From the NCBI GenBank assembly GCA_021234155.1, contig JAJEKV010000024.1, positions 11,818,913-11,882,912 on the forward strand: a stretch of 64,000 bases of DNA, read 5' to 3'. The position numbers and the translations under genes are program-made. Below, piece after piece: positions 1 to 10,530 of the stretch. Each line of letters begins with the position of its first letter. Within the stretch, counting starts at the first letter, position 1. This stretch comes from Isoetes taiwanensis (Eukaryota; Streptophyta; Lycopodiopsida; Isoetales; Isoetaceae). The notes below the pieces were generated by a model, which was given only the letters and a program-made list of their open reading frames with translations, was not told the origin of the DNA and did no database searches.

Positions 1-839
1 CCTGTTGTTGCCGTGTTTGTGACGTCTGAGAGACATGATGAGAAGCGGAGGGCATGGATTCTGTGGAGGAAGAAGAGACAGTAACATGTGTGGTGTTGTG
101 TTGAACATGAGCAGGAGAAGTATGGCGTGAAGGTGCAGCCTGTTGGTATTGAGGAAGTGAATGAAAAGATTGCTGAGTGGATGCATGAGAAATGGAAGGG
201 AACCCAGGAAGATAATGACGGATGAGGGCTTGAAGATGGGCACCCACAGAGGCTTCAAAGGCGGAAGAGGGGGCAGGAGTCTGAAAAACAGCATTTACGG
301 CCAATCAATATGGTGAGTGGAGCGGATGGCCGTGATAACAACATTGTAGAACTGTTTATTGATATGGGTGTTCTTGATAGAATACCCAAGCAATTTACGC
401 CACAGAAACTTGACAAAAGTGTCGTGGGTCTTGGCAATATTGGTGAGGCGATGCATGTTGGCTTGATAAGGAATAGCGCCAAACTGAGTGACATCCAGGT
501 CCTGTAAGGCAGCCCAAGATAAAGAAGGTTTTTTGAGAGGGATGTGGAATACCTCAGAAATCAAAGGCTGAGTAAGCAACATGGTGGTGCCATCGACCAT
601 GTAGCATATCCTTCCGGGCTGTTGACGATATGAGCAACAAACTGCTTCAATTGCTCTGGATTTGGTGCAGGGAGGTCCATTTGTGAGAATTCGTAAAGCT
701 CCTGGCGTTCTGCCACTTCACGACTCGGACCAACTAGGGCTTCGCGAAAGGTGGGTGTCGAGAAGGTCACGGACTCAAAAAGAGCCGGATCTCGTGGAGC
801 CGAAGCTTGAAGTTGAGGAAATTTAGGTGAAGTAGCCAT
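1..839 (-). pseudogene. Degenerate ORF of unknown function downstream of Gypsy pol
   Basis: An open stretch starts at an ATG at 837-839 on the minus strand (MATSPKFPQLQ...) and continues in shifted frames. It passes through a frame change near 600 (the reading becomes YMVDGTTMLL...) and a second near 300, then runs to the window edge with a Ser/His/Gln-rich tail. The three frames read as one protein of about 270 residues, so two indels are the simplest explanation. It has the same polarity as the Gypsy pol gene that ends at 1783 and may be an extra 3' ORF of that element. I recognise no domain. The element's long terminal repeat was not found between it and pol, so it could also belong to another element that continues to the left. 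Confidence 0.4.
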
Positions 840-1343
840 GGCAAAGAGCGTCAGAAAGGAACAAGAAGAACTGTGTGGAGAAGCCGGAGTGCGGAGAGCG
901 GAAGACGAAGACGAAGATGGACGAAAAGGCGTTTAGGGCGCACAAGTGTTGGGTGAAGGGGCATGATGAGAATGAAACGGCGACCGTTGATTATGCCAAG
1001 TGGCGAGAGATGCGAAGGAGGCGATTGAGAGGCAAAAATTTGGCTAAGTCCCCCAACAGTTAAAGGAGAAGCGATGAACGGTGGAGATGAAACGTGAATG
1101 AACGATCAGATGTGACAGCTGGCGGAGGTACACACATTAATGTTCGACGGGCGTGAAAAGAAGGAATGTCATTTAATGCTGGCAACTCGAAGTGGGATAT
1201 CATTAAAACGAAGGTGTCAGAAGGTACCATGGCTAGATATGCGGCGGGAGAAAAGATTCCCAAAGTAGAAACAGTCTTGCATTGCAACCACGTCGGCGAG
1301 TTTTCTGATTGGTCCATGTCAACAGGAGTCCCGTCGGTTGGGC

Positions 1344-1776
1344 TATATAAGACGAGCAGTGGGCGAAGCTGAGACACCCTTGGCGACGATGAGCATGGCA
1401 GCGGCTGGTTTGAACGAGAACTGTACTATGTCGTGCAATTGCCAGGAATGGATCACTTGTAAGATGAACTGTTTGGACCTGTGGAAATGCCACAACCGTG
1501 GCATCCCTATGGATGGCTGGTACGCAGTGGGATGGATGAGCATCCCGACCCTCTGACTAACCCCATGGAAGTGGTGGTTCATCTGCGCTGGGATCCGGAG
1601 CAGAACTACTACCATATCCTCCGCATAACCTCTGCTCCCAACCCGGAGTAGAAGGGTTGCTGACTTAGGATGTAGTATCTAGGGCTTTGCCCATTTTGTA
1701 AATAGAGCTCTGCTCATAGCGGAAGTAAGTGAGCACGGCTCACATTTTGTAATTTGCCTCTATTAATATAAATAAA
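1344..1776 (+). other. Possible small plus-strand transcription unit
   Basis: A TATA box (TATATAA, 1344-1350) is followed 39 bp on by an ATG at 1389. It opens a 55-codon Cys-rich reading frame ending at 1556. An overlapping frame (about 1418-1651) is also largely open, with one internal TAA, and reads ELFGPVEMPQPWHPYGWLVR and then MEVVVHLRWDPEQNYYHILR. An AATAAA lies at 1771-1776. Promoter, ORF and polyA signal in this order suggest a short gene or the regulatory part of an LTR. No family is recognised, and the polarity is opposite to the neighbouring Gypsy genes. Confidence 0.25.
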
Positions 1777-1782
1777 CCTCGC

Positions 1783-2331
1783 TTAGTCACTATCTGTGGT
1801 GTCAGAACTGTGTGGTGCATCTTGTGTAGAACTTTCGGTAGATTCTGTATGAAATTGCTTAAGGCGAAAGCCATTGACCAGAGTAGGTAATGGAGTGCCA
1901 TCTAACTCAGCCAACTTGAAAACACTGGGTTGAACAACTTGAGTAATTTGATAAGGACCAAGCCACCTGAACTTTAACTTGCCCGGAAAATTTTTGTAAC
2001 GAGAATCATAAAGAAGAACTAAATCTCCCTCTTTGAATGTTTTTGTCTTAAGATGTTTGTCATGCAACGATTTCTGCAACTGTTGTCCATGAAGAACACG
2101 AATGTAAGCATCTCGCCGAAGTTCATCCAACTGTTCCAATTGATAAACCCTTTCCTTGAGTGCAGCAGGTGGATTATGTGCTGTAGCAAGTTGAAAACGG
2201 AGAGTCGAAAGAATATATTCAAAGGGCATGAGAGCTTCTTGACCATAAACCAATTTGAAAGGAGTGTGGCCAGTAGCTATTTTGAAACTGGTGTTGTAAG
2301 CCAAAGAACAGTAGGCAACTTGTCTTGCCAA
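1783..2331 (-). pseudogene. Gypsy integrase C-terminal domain
   Basis: A 182-codon frame continues the integrase after a frame change near 2330. It contains AYNTSFKIATGHTPFKLVYG, the usual segment after the DDE core, then a coiled-coil-prone stretch, and the GPY/F motif in FRWLGPYQITQV, followed by an acidic Ser/Thr-rich tail and a TAA stop. In Gypsy elements this module binds DNA or chromatin and helps target integration. No chromodomain follows. The frame is broken from the core by an indel near 2330, so this product could not be made as part of an intact polyprotein. Confidence 0.8.
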
Positions 2332-3225
2332 TCTGTACGAGAAGCGTCACAAATTTTCTTGAGAACAGTAATGAGAGTTTTGTTGGTACTTTCAGCCAAG
2401 CCATTTCCTTGAGGATAGTAAGGGGTACTCTTCCGGTGCTGGATGTGAAGATAATCCGTCAGCTCCTTGATGGTATGATTTACAAAATGCATGCCACGAT
2501 CACTAACAAGTTCCGTGGGACAACCAAAACGCGTGATGATGTGCGTGTAGAGAACCTTGGCCGTGGCCGGCAAAGCAGTTGTTGTCCGAAGTGCACAAGC
2601 TTCCGCCCATTTGGTATCATAATCCGTGATGACCAGAATATAGCGGGCACGGGTGTGCCGCGCCGGTGGGTCCATGGGCCCAACAAAGTCCATGCCCCAT
2701 TTGCTGAAGGGAAGTGGCGCGGGCGACCGGGCGCCAATGGAAGAGCCGCCACGGGCGTGGGCTTTCCCCACACCCGACACATCACACGCGGCGAGCATAA
2801 GCGTGGGCATCTTTGAAGAGCGTGGGCCAAAAGTATCCTGCCAAAAGAATTTTGCGTGCCGTGGCGTCACCACTAAAATGACCACCACCAAGCCCGTCGT
2901 GGACTTGTCGAACAATATCGGGCACCTCATGAGGAAGGACACAACGACGGAGGACCATGTCTTTACCGCGTTTGTATAAATGGCCTGCAACCATGGTATA
3001 GTCACGGACCTCTCTAAGAAACTGACGGCGACGGGAGCGAAGCTTGTCTGGAGAGAGCGTCGGATCTTCTGGAGGAAGAGCACCAATGAGAAGATATTGC
3101 TGAAAGTTGTGAAACCAATGGGGCGTGGCGCGACCGTGAACAATTGAGCGTCCCGAAAGGCGTCGAAAAACCCGCGGGATCGGATCATCCGCGGTGGATG
3201 CGTGAAAGATAATCGTGCACCACAT
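2277..3225 (-). pseudogene. Gypsy integrase core, frameshifted
   Basis: The core reads FSKWGMDFVGPMDPPARHTR (first Asp in MDFVGP), then LVSDRGMHFVN (second Asp) and YYPQGNGLAESTNKTL (catalytic Glu), so the D, D and E of the DDE triad are visible. The N-terminal HHCC zinc region is split between two frames: VHDGLGGGH lies in one frame up to about 2782, and the Cys pair lies in the next. At least two indels (about 2830 and 2780) therefore interrupt it. The enzyme would insert the cDNA into the host genome. As sequenced it is a pseudogene. Confidence 0.8.
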
Positions 3226-3239
3226 GAGACTTGGCCCCC

Positions 3240-3703
3240 GCCTTTATGAACAATTTCGAAGGGAGCGAATTCTTGCGGAAGAAGGACCCAACGAGCAATG
3301 CGACCCGTGGGCGTGGCTTTGTTGATCAAATAAAGAAGAGCTTGATGATCAACAAAGAACTTGATCCGACCGCCCAACAAATAATGACGAAAACGCTGGA
3401 CACGTAAAAACCAAGCCCAAGGCTTCGCTCGCGGGCGTAATAGTTGCGCCAAAGATTGAGTTTCCTACCGGCATAGCGGATCGGTTTATCTGTATGTTCA
3501 TCATAGGCCTGAGAAAGAACAACACCAATGGCAAAAGCAGAGACATCAACATGAACATGGAAGGGCTTGTCCCATTGAGGGGGAACAAGTACCGGCCCGA
3601 AAGTAAGTAATGCCTTCAACTTCAAAAGCTTCTGCTTGGGGATTCCAAGCCCAAGTGGATTCATCACCCGTGAGTTTATGAATGGAATCAGCGATAGCTG
3701 CAA
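3240..3703 (-). pseudogene. Gypsy RNase H region, frameshifted
   Basis: The minus strand encodes LVPPQWDKPFHVHVDVSAFA, the plant Gypsy RNase H start with the first catalytic Asp in VDVSAFAIG. It is followed by VLSQAYDEHTDKPIRYAGRK and YYARERSLG (Glu-bearing). The frame changes near 3430 into FFVDHQALLYLINKATPTGR, the last conserved block with its Asp. RNase H removes the RNA strand after reverse transcription. It follows the RT directly on the same strand, as expected for Ty3/Gypsy. At least one indel separates the two halves. Confidence 0.78.
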
Positions 3704-3725
3704 GTCCAGGGATGAAGGTGGAATA

Positions 3726-4724
3726 TTAATTAACCTTACCCAGGAAGGAACGTGTCTCTTTGATATTGGAGGGTGCTTGAGCCTTCAGTACACAACTGAT
3801 TTTAGCAGGATCCGTGGTGATGCCTTCTTTACTGACCACATGACCCAACAGAACACCTGAGGTGACGCAGAAAGTGCACTTCTCAGGATTGAGACTAATG
3901 CCAGATTCATCACATTTTTGAAAGACAAGCTCCAACTTTTCCACGTGATCATCCATGGAGCTGTAGGCTGAAAAATCATCTTGAAAGATCTGAAGAAAAG
4001 GTTTATCCTTCATAAAGTCTTGAAAGACGGAAAGCATGATGCATTGAAAGGTTGAAGGAGAGTTTGAAAAACCAAAAGGGACCACCTTGTAGGCAAAAGT
4101 GCCCCACGGGGTGGTGAAGGTAGTTTTGAGTTGATCTTCTTGCTTGATAGAAATTTGATTGTACCCCGAAAAACCATCCATAAAAAAGTACATCTCATGA
4201 CCAGCAACTTCTTCAATAACCTAGTCAGTGAAGGGAAGCGGAAAGTGGTCACGCTCCGTAGCTTGATTGAGTTTTCTATAGTCCACGCAAACGCGGATCT
4301 TACCATTGTGTTTGAGAGCAATGACGATGGGGCTCACCCACTCAGAGTGTTTAACCTCATAAATCAGGCCAGCAGCTAAGAGTTTGTCAATTTCGGCCTT
4401 GACGCGGTCACGGTAATTTGGGTTGAGCCTGTACTGTCGTTGCTAGATGGGGCGTGCATCAGGTTTGGTAGGAATGGTGAGTTCCCCCAACTCTTTTTTG
4501 ATACCTCGAAGGTCTTTGTAGCTCCAAGCAAAAATATGCTTGAACTTTTTGAACAGCGTCACGACGCGTGCTTTATAGGTAGTCGGAAGTTTGGCAGCTA
4601 AGCGGACTGGTTGATTGTTACCAATGTCCACTATTTCCACCTCTGGAGTTTGAATATGAGGAACAAGGGCAAAAGTATGCTGGTGGGTATCAAAAGCAGG
4701 CGTCTGGACACATGCTGACAGCAC
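3726..4724 (-). pseudogene. Gypsy reverse transcriptase, interrupted by stops
   Basis: Starting near 4724 the minus strand reads HIFAWSYKDLRGI, ELTIPTKPDARPI, a stop at 4443-4445, RLNPNYRDRVKAEIDKLL, WVSPIVIALKHNGKIRVCVD and, after another stop near 4220, MYFFMDGFSGYNQI (catalytic Asp) and VVPFGFSNSPSTFQ. The YxDD-box position carries FQDD in FLQIFQDDFSAYS, where most plant Gypsy elements have YxDD or FxDD. The order and spacing of RT blocks match Ty3/Gypsy. Two in-frame stops make it non-functional. Confidence 0.85.
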
Positions 4725-4783
4725 TCATATAGCACCCCATATGGCAGCTTGTTTAAGGTGTTACTGGTACTAGCACACGGTAA

Positions 4784-5743
4784 TTAGGTAATCAATAGAA
4801 ATATGTAAATACTTTTGATACCCACTAGCATACTTTTGCCCACAACCTCCGTGTCCTGAACCTGATGAGCAGGAGGTTGAAGCATGACAGGAGGAGCAGC
4901 ATTTTGAGTGGTGAAGAAAAGAGGCTGCTGAACGTCATCAAGCAATGGTTGCTTCATGACAGCAGGAACATCTACAGTCTCCAAAGCAGGAGTTGTGTCT
5001 GAAAAATGATCAAGACGTTGAATACGATTGCAGGAAGCCAGGTAAGGGTCCAAGAGAGCCGCCACAGCCTGGTCCTGATCCAGCGTCATGTCCCCCCAAG
5101 GATCAGCATACTCCGGGTAGGAGGAGAGAGGCAGACCCGCGGGTGGAGCTTGAACATGATAAATATTTTGGGCTTCTTCAGAGTCAGTGTCTGAAATGGA
5201 AGGTTCAGCATGCTCGAGAGAGATCAATTTGCCAGTTTCCAGATCCATGGTGGCATTGAGATGTCCATCAGTGATAACAAGTTGGTCCGTGGCCCAGTAA
5301 TGAATACTCTTAGCCTGGCGGAGAAAAGGTCTGCCAACCAGCATTTCATAATCACCAGAATCCTCTCCAGCTTTCCAAACTCCAAATTCCAATGGGAATT
5401 TGATATCACCAATGCTGATATGAAGAAGAGGAGTGACACCTTGAGGACGCGTGATATGGCCATTGGCCAACTTGATGTCATAAGGGGCACGGTACAATTG
5501 TTTGATGCCCAATTGCTTTCGGAGCTTATCAGTAATAAGATTGACAGCACTACCACCATCAATTTGGACATGATTGACTTGCTGATTGCCCACCGTGGCG
5601 TGCACCGTGGGTGTGGAGGTCGCAACAGCTCCTACCAGAACCGTGGGAAGAGGTAACTGATCTTTAAGAGCCGGACAGAGTTTCAAAATGGTGGCCAGGC
5701 TCAAAGGAATCTTGATCTTGGCAAGTTCTTCCTGAAGTTCCAA
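4784..5743 (-). pseudogene. Gypsy aspartic protease region
   Basis: A 319-codon frame holds a retropepsin-like domain. VNHVQIDGGSAVNLITDKLR carries the active-site Asp in a DGGSA context (DSG/DTG-like). FGVWKAGEDSGDYEMLVGRP follows, with the hydrophobic LVGRPFL block typical of plant Gypsy proteases. The upstream part (LQEELAKIKIPLSLATIL) is the linker after gag. The C-terminus is Pro/Gln-rich and leads toward RT, with a break near 4784. The frame overlaps the gag 3' frame by about 40 nt. Homology of the shadow frame suggests an indel near 5810 rather than programmed frameshifting. Confidence 0.75.
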
Positions 5744-6421
5744 AGGAACGTGAGAAAAGGGGTCCGCAGGGTCCAGTGGAGCCGGATTCTGTGGTAAAGA
5801 AGCGGAGACTTCTTTGAGATCTCTACCTCAGCAGCAATATTTGGATATGGCTGAGAGCGGGCACTAGTGGATGATGACGGCACTGCCTGATGCTGCTGAG
5901 CTCTAGTGGTGGCGTGTACATTTGCCAATGTGCGACCTTCCGCAGCCTGCATGAGTTTCAGAATACTTTGTCTCACTTTAGGCATGACGTGAGGCATGAG
6001 TTTGTCAAGATCAGGCGCGAAGTGAACTTTTTTGTCATCTTCATGGGGGACGGTTTCCACAGCAAAAGCAGGTTGCGTGTCGTGAGGAATGATGGTCAAA
6101 GGGCGTGAAGCCCGTGTGTGACGGGAGACGAGACCAACCCAATTTGACTGCTGGACGGGAGGGTTGAGAGCCTGATAAATCTCCTCTTGAGCTTGTTGAT
6201 CTATAGGATTGGAGGTAGATGCAACTTGTTGAGGTCGCTGTTGTTGAGGCGGCCGTGGTGGCTTCCTCAAAACAGGACGAGGGCCTTGTTTACCATTGGC
6301 CACCCACAGCTGATAAGCCGTGAGGCGTACTGAAGCTGGTTGATTTGAACCTGGAAGTTGGACTTGAACTTGAGGAAGTTGAGGACACGCCGTGGTGGTG
6401 TGACCCCATTCATGACAATGA
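5701..6421 (-). pseudogene. Gypsy gag 3' part with interrupted zinc knuckle
   Basis: The frame begins at the border of the 8-kb insertion. Its first gag codons are the second half of a CCHC zinc knuckle (CHEWGHTTTACPQ). The two upstream knuckle residues come from the other side of the insertion, at 14463 and beyond. After the knuckle come a Pro/Gln-rich linker (RKPPRPPQQQRPQQ), KVHFAPDLDKLMPHVMPKVR and a Ser-rich stretch leading to protease. Removing the insertion plus one TAA rejoins the knuckle in frame. Zinc knuckles in Gag bind the element's RNA during packaging. Confidence 0.78.
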
Positions 6422-7341
6422 TAACACAAGGCACCCAAAGATTTAACTATCATAGATAACCACTACAAAACCACTATGATAGTGGTTTTCCATGCAAAAA
6501 TAATTTTCCTTAATAAAATCCACCTATTATAGTGGTTTTTAGAATGGAACTATGGTTTTGCATGCTAGTTTGTACTCTTATGTGGTTAATTGAGAGTGAT
6601 GAAGGTTTTTATCCAGGTCTTTGCTACGAGTTTGGCATGTCATAGTGGTTAATTATGCAATTTGCAACATTGAGAGTAAGAAAGTAATGCTTAATAGTTT
6701 TTTTTATACATGTAGATGGTTTTGGGAGTGGTTTTAACTGGCAATACTTCAATGTTCATATATATGGTTTAACAAAGTCCTTCTATTTGTGAGTTTTCAT
6801 TTGGATTCCTTTAAGCAAGCACGGCTTGCCAAAATGTTAGTGGTTTTTTACTGGAAATACTATAATGTTTCTAGACATAGTTTAACAATGTCTTTTATTT
6901 GAGGTTTTTCATCGTAATTTTTTAAGCTAACATGAGTTGTCAAATTGTTAGTGGCTTTTAACATGGTTTGGTGGTTGACTTTTTTCACTTTCCTATTGAG
7001 AAAGAATGCTAGTGGTTTTTTGTTAAGGAAGACATGGTTAGTACATGGTTTTACATCTAATTTCCTAGGGTAATATGATTCTAAACTTCTTAATGGTTTT
7101 TTACATGATTTTGTTGGTCGATCTTTGTAATGTAGTAGCTAACATGGTCTATGGTCGAGTTTTTTTTTTTTGTTTTATGGTATTTTATAGTGGTATTATC
7201 CAATCTTAATGAGCATGTTTCTCGGAGGTATTAAGTACACCATTCATTCCCTACATACTAATATCAAGGATGTTGAGGGAAGAGAGTTATGAATCAACAT
7301 GTTGTTCACATCGTCATTTGTTGTAGTTGAATTCATTGCTA

Positions 7342-9860
7342 ATAATCATTGTTGGAGAGCCTTTCCCGTTGGGCAATGTCCACTCTCCCCCCAGGCGAAA
7401 TGGGCAATCTTTCCTATATCAAATGGGGGGACTTTGCATTGCAACCTTGCAAGACTCTAGAAGACGAATCACAAAGAAGTTTCCAAGGTAGCTGTTCCCG
7501 GCTACATGCCTCCATGAGATCGTGTGCCAAATCCTGGTGGAATCCGGCGCTACCGTAAACTTTCAAAGATCGTGGTCATGGTCGAAATCTGCTTCATTGG
7601 AGCAGAGTGGCAATGCATAGTGCAATAGTGGCATACAAGGTGACACGGCGATATGGAACTATAAATGATGAGGTGGCATAAAAAAGAACAAGCAAACTTT
7701 TTTTATGAGAAAGTGATTATATGCAAAAATTATGCGAGATGACATGGCATGAGTATGGTGAGATGGCAAAGATGAGTGGTGAGGTGGCAAATATATGAAG
7801 GGGTGGAACAATGAAGAATGTGCATAGACAAATTGGCAACTTTTTAAAAAGCATATTTTTTCCATGGTGATATGGCATTTTTTTTTGGATGTGTGGCATG
7901 TCACATGATGATTAAGCATTTTATGCACTTTAGATAGAAAATGACTAGGCCAAACTTTTGAAAAAAGGATTTTTGGACTGGGATAAGTAGGTTATTAATA
8001 GTCGCAAGCGAAGTGACATGGAATATGAGGCTCTAGGGTAATGCCGACATCCTGAGTTCTTTAGCCAATTTGCAGTTTCGAGGTGGGTAAATCACACGTC
8101 CGTCACATTTTGACTTGCACCCGTGTCTTACCAAACAATAGTGTCATATCAAAAATTTAATTATCATGTATTCAATGCACCTCTATTGCATCGTCTGTTC
8201 ATCTGCACCATCTCTCTCCCCCACCACATAGCAAGGCAACGCAACCATGCAAACCAAATATTCTATGGCTTATCATATCCAAATTAAATCTATTCCTTCA
8301 AATGCCCTTTGCCCCTCTATCCTAAGGGTTCCCTACACGTGCCACAACCTGGCCTTCTCATCATGTTTCTTTTTTTTTTTTTTTTTTTTTTTAAGGGGGA
8401 AGGGGCATTACCTTGAACATACAACAAAATAAATTAGAAAGATATAAAATCCAACAGTGAACTACATGTCTCACACACAGACACACACATATGCAATGTT
8501 ATGAAGGTTATATTTTGTTCATTGTTATATTTGACAAACGGTCCGTTCCGACACTATCTAAACATTTTACATCATATTTTATATGCTCAAATATATTTTA
8601 TGTTCTTAACGAATATAGTTGATGCTTTTCTTTCTTGTCGATAGGGTGTCTATTCCTTTCATCTGTTGATTGCTCCACAAGATAGCACCTACGTAATCAA
8701 CCAAATCCTTTTATTTTTGCATGCCCAATTGAAAGGTTTTATGATGCTTCCCATATGATTTAATATACCCTCACTTTTGTTTCTTTTCTTCTCTTAATGA
8801 AGGAATTTTAGGTAAGAGGTATGAGAGACAAATACATGTTTTGATGTTTAAGCATTCAAATAATAAAAGCACCACAGACGGGACTTGTTATACTATAAGA
8901 TGCATTTCCAGTATGATTGAAACTAAAGTTGCCAGACAAATTTTCAGCATAATTGTTCTATACTGTATTTTAACCGGATCAGCTATGGCACACATTCCAC
9001 ATGTTATCGGACCCTTCTCCCTCAACTACCTTTGAAGGAATTCCTAGCCAACTGATGGATCTAATTTGATGCCCACTGAATAGAGACCAATAGAATTACA
9101 ACATGGCATGAGGAGCTTAAGAAGTTATATACTAAGGTGTACATTCAATTAAAGGAAATGCATGGAGCGATTAACAGAGAGATAAAAATGAAGCACCATG
9201 TCTGCCTGGATGGATTTAACTCCAGGCATAAGCATGCTAAGAAGATTGATTCGGCATGGATTCAAGGTAACGTGTGGTCCACTGGCTTGGCATCAAAGTA
9301 AAATGGCAATACCCCAATCTTTTATGCTCGTACTTATAGGATCGAAGATGCACATTCAGCACTGGCAGCATGACAAATGGGATTCTATGCCACGGTAAAC
9401 ACATCAAGCAATAAAACTAACACCATAGTATGATTAATGCCCTAGTCTCACAAAGATCAGACGAATTACGGATTGAAATGCTGAGAAAACGATGCCGGTT
9501 TGCTAGTTTCTGGAGTTGCGATACCAAAAGGCGTGATGGACAGACTAATGCCTATAAAACGTTTAGGCCGATCGTGATGGATATCCGGGTATATTCCAGC
9601 ATATACCCGAGATATTTCAACTTCCCACATAACCGAGCGCTTGCCCTTAGGGGCAACCCAAAAACCCATAAGAAAACTTTCCAGAAGATCCCAATATACA
9701 TTAACTTTGTCGAGAGATTTTCCCAGAAGATGCGCAACGCATGTCCTAGCCACTTTGGCTATGGCCATATGACTTGAACATAGCAAGACTCGTAGGGAAA
9801 GATACCCCGCCAAAAGTAGTAGAACATAGATTATCATGTTAGGTTAAAAATTATAAGTTG
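7342..9860. other. Interior of the 8-kb element, no gene seen
   Basis: This AT-rich stretch holds only short scattered frames. A run of about 21 T lies at 8371-8391. A region around 7345-7560 is more GC-rich and open in parts, and may be a captured exon fragment (reading VGEPFPLGNVHSPPRRNGQ), but I recognise no family. GTGG and TGGCA words recur at 7620-7920. Nothing here encodes a recognisable transposase. Confidence 0.4.
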
Positions 9861-10530
9861 AGATTTAAAATAGGAAAAATTATAAAATTGCCCCTGTATT
9901 TTCCTCTAATTGTAAAAATGCCCTAATATTTAGGGTAATTATCAAAATACCCTTTTTGTGCTTTTCACGGCAACATCAGTGTTGTCTCTTCTCTATTATG
10001 ATCAAATTCCGACCATTTTCACCAGTTTGATGTCAAAAGGCAATTCCCTGATCATCGATTAACAGATTTGGATTAGCAATGGTGTCCTTTGCCAAAAAGA
10101 TTCAAGGCTGAATAATAGAATTTGAAGCTTTAGAGTATGGGATTCTTATCTTCTCTTCTCCCTTTTATCTTCTAGAGTGCCTTGCTTATGCAACACGGCA
10201 ACGCGGCGCATAGTTGAGCTCCTTCTGCAACACGGCGCAGAGGATTTGATCTATCCAGTAATAAGGACCACAATCTGACCAATCGACTTTAGGTACTGCC
10301 AAAACCACTGCCGGGCTGCAAACAAATCATATCAGACTTATATGAATCATTGCAAATTCTTGCTATTGATGCTTCCCGATGCAGTCTGATATTACAACTG
10401 CAAGGCGAAACATATTCTACTGCGGGAAAGTACAAAAATGAAGGGCATTTTGATAATAATATAAAATACAAGGGTATTTTGACAATTATAGAAGAATATA
10501 GGAGCATTTTTACAATTTACCCTTTAAAAT
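9861..10530. mobile_element. Small MITE-like element with composite inverted ends
   Basis: About 90 bp at 9861-9955 and 10430-10530 are inverted copies of each other. Each arm is built from three degenerate units of about 33 bp around the word AATTGTAAAAATGCCC (variants AATTATCAAAATACCC and AATTATAAAATTGCCCC). The 470-bp interior has no coding signal. A clear target duplication was not found. The structure suggests a non-autonomous TIR element nested in the 8-kb element. Its superfamily is unknown. Confidence 0.5.

Noticed and set aside
1790-1815. TGGTGTCAGAAC resembles a tRNA-Met primer-binding site next to a possible LTR end.
   Set aside because: It lies within the last codons of the Gypsy integrase frame on the other strand, and no matching LTR pair was found. 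The resemblance is probably chance.
7659-7928. 89-codon His/Ser-rich frame in the 8-kb element.
   Set aside because: It arises from repeated GGTGG/TGGCA words on the other strand and shows no homology.
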